DNA of 14,968 nt from Firmicutes bacterium UBA4981 (GTDB taxonomy: Bacteria; Bacillota; SHA-98; UBA4971), in contig DGZL01000035.1 in the NCBI GenBank assembly GCA_002398515.1, positions 524 through 15,491 on the forward strand, written 5' to 3'. This document shows positions 14,093-14,968 of the stretch, piece after piece (the first letter of the stretch is position 1; every line of letters begins with the position of its first letter). The translations under genes and the position numbers were made by a program. Under the pieces are notes generated by a model that worked only from the letters and a program-made list of their open reading frames with translations, did no database searches and had not been told where the DNA came from.

Positions 14093-14968
14093 TTATACCT
14101 CCTTCAGCGCAGAGAGGATTTGCTCCGGAGAAATGGGCTCCGCATCGACCCTGGTAAGGCTTACGACTTTCGTCTTACCCTTGGAAGCCCGCTCAACCTC
14201 ACGGACTAATTGCCCCATGTTCATCTCAGGGACAATTATTGCTCTCACTTTTGACGCGATTCTTTCCACATGTTCTTCTGGAAACGGCCATAATGTCTTC
14301 GCTTTTAGGAGGCCTGCCGAGATTCCCGACGCCCGTGCGTCCCGCACCGCCTTCGCGCCTGCACGGGCAGTAATGCCATAGGCGAATACTGCGATATCCG
14401 CATCTTCAGTCATGACCTCATCAACAAAGGTCACCTCTTGTTTCGCCTTATCTATCTTGCTGCACAGACGCCTTATTAAAGCATCCACCTCAGGCCTTTT
14501 CGTCGTGGGAAACCCTGTCCGGTCGTGGGTCAGACCGGTCAGGTGGTACCTGTACCCTGTTCCGAAATCAGCCATAGGCGGAACCACACCGTCCCCTGCA
14601 TCAGCGTCAAACGGAAGATAATCTTCAGGCTTGCAAGTAGGACGCGACCTGTTGATTATCTTCAACTCACCCGAATCAGGAATTACGACCTTCTCACGCA
14701 TGTGTCCGATGCCTTCATCCATAAGGAATATTACAGGAATTCTCCATCGCTCCGATATATTGAAAGCCTCAACTATCAAAGTATAAGTCTCCGCAACAGA
14801 CGTCGGACATAGGACAACAACAGGATGGTCCCCGTGTGTTCCCCATCTGGCTTGCATGACATCTGCCTGGGAGGGAGCAGTGGGAACTCCGGTGCTCGGT
14901 CCGACCCTCATAACATTCACAATAACGCAAGGAACCTCTGCGATAGCGGCAAACCCAATACTCTCCTG
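14093..14968 (-). CDS. korA: 2-oxoacid (2-oxoglutarate):ferredoxin oxidoreductase alpha subunit (N-terminus cut by window edge)
   Basis: The frame is open through the right edge, so the N-terminal part (the start of the pyrimidine-binding domain) is missing. The edge reads QESIGFAAIAEVPCVIVNV, which continues into MRVGPSTGVPT, the characteristic GPSTG segment of this family. Later motifs are SQADVMQARWGTHGDHP, SVAETYTLIVEAFNISE, FLMDEG and VPEMNMGQL in the C-terminal domain. It works with KorB and KorC. A korD-type ferredoxin subunit could lie upstream of the window; it is not visible here. The stop is 3 nt from the korB start, indicating one operon. Confidence 0.93.
   Translation of the reverse strand, partial: QESIGFAAIAEVPCVIVNVMRVGPSTGVPTAPSQADVMQARWGTHGDHPVVVLCPTSVAETYTLIVEAFNISERWRIPVIFLMDEGIGHMREKVVIPDSGELKIINRSRPTCKPEDYLPFDADAGDGVVPPMADFGTGYRYHLTGLTHDRTGFPTTKRPEVDALIRRLCSKIDKAKQEVTFVDEVMTEDADIAVFAYGITARAGAKAVRDARASGISAGLLKAKTLWPFPEEHVERIASKVRAIIVPEMNMGQLVREVERASKGKTKVVSLTRVDAEPISPEQILSALKEV

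Noticed and set aside
1..14968. CRISPR arrays, insertion sequences, tRNA or rRNA genes
   Set aside because: No regular repeat-spacer series, transposase motifs, terminal inverted repeats or RNA-gene signatures were seen on either strand by eye.

Overview
The window looks like chromosomal DNA of an anaerobic, Gram-positive-type (Firmicutes/Clostridia-like) bacterium. This is inferred from frequent strong AGGAGG ribosome sites, common GTG starts, a PlsY-type acyltransferase, a SinR-like regulator, an AMIN/amidase cell-wall enzyme and a ferredoxin-linked 2-oxoacid oxidoreductase. The species cannot be named from the sequence. Nearly all genes are on the minus strand; the two exceptions are a small XRE regulator (1863-2216) and a coiled-coil hypothetical (9769-10359).

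Left part (1-5719, read right to left): a cell-wall amidase with three AMIN-like repeats runs off the left edge, divergent from the XRE regulator. Next comes a compact plsY-like > mak > glgM cluster. Mak and GlgM are the two known routes to alpha-maltose-1-phosphate, the building block of the GlgE glucan pathway. They sit with a PlsY-like membrane acyltransferase whose usual lysines in the GGKG loop are missing.

Middle part (5720-10359): a two-gene protease operon (subtilisin S8, then a cytosolic-looking trypsin-fold protease) with a candidate promoter and an 11-nt palindrome near the predicted transcription start. To its right is an accessory cluster of small genes: a 120-aa acidic hypothetical, a 67-aa one-helix membrane protein, and three unrecognised membrane microproteins of 28, 33 and 38 aa. 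The microproteins share a (E/D)xWW-hydrophobic-P core and the cluster ends in a strong hairpin. I consider this tandem micro-membrane-protein family the best candidate for something undescribed. A coiled-coil hypothetical is divergent from this cluster.

Right part (10360-14968): a 346-nt gene-free gap holds an unusually dense set of helices. Two long stems form G-U pairs on the minus strand but A-C mismatches on the plus strand, which suggests a minus-strand structured RNA downstream of sucD. Then comes the tightly coupled korA (partial) > korB > korC > sucC > sucD operon. It would convert 2-oxoglutarate to succinyl-CoA with ferredoxin and then to succinate with substrate-level phosphorylation, or run in reverse.
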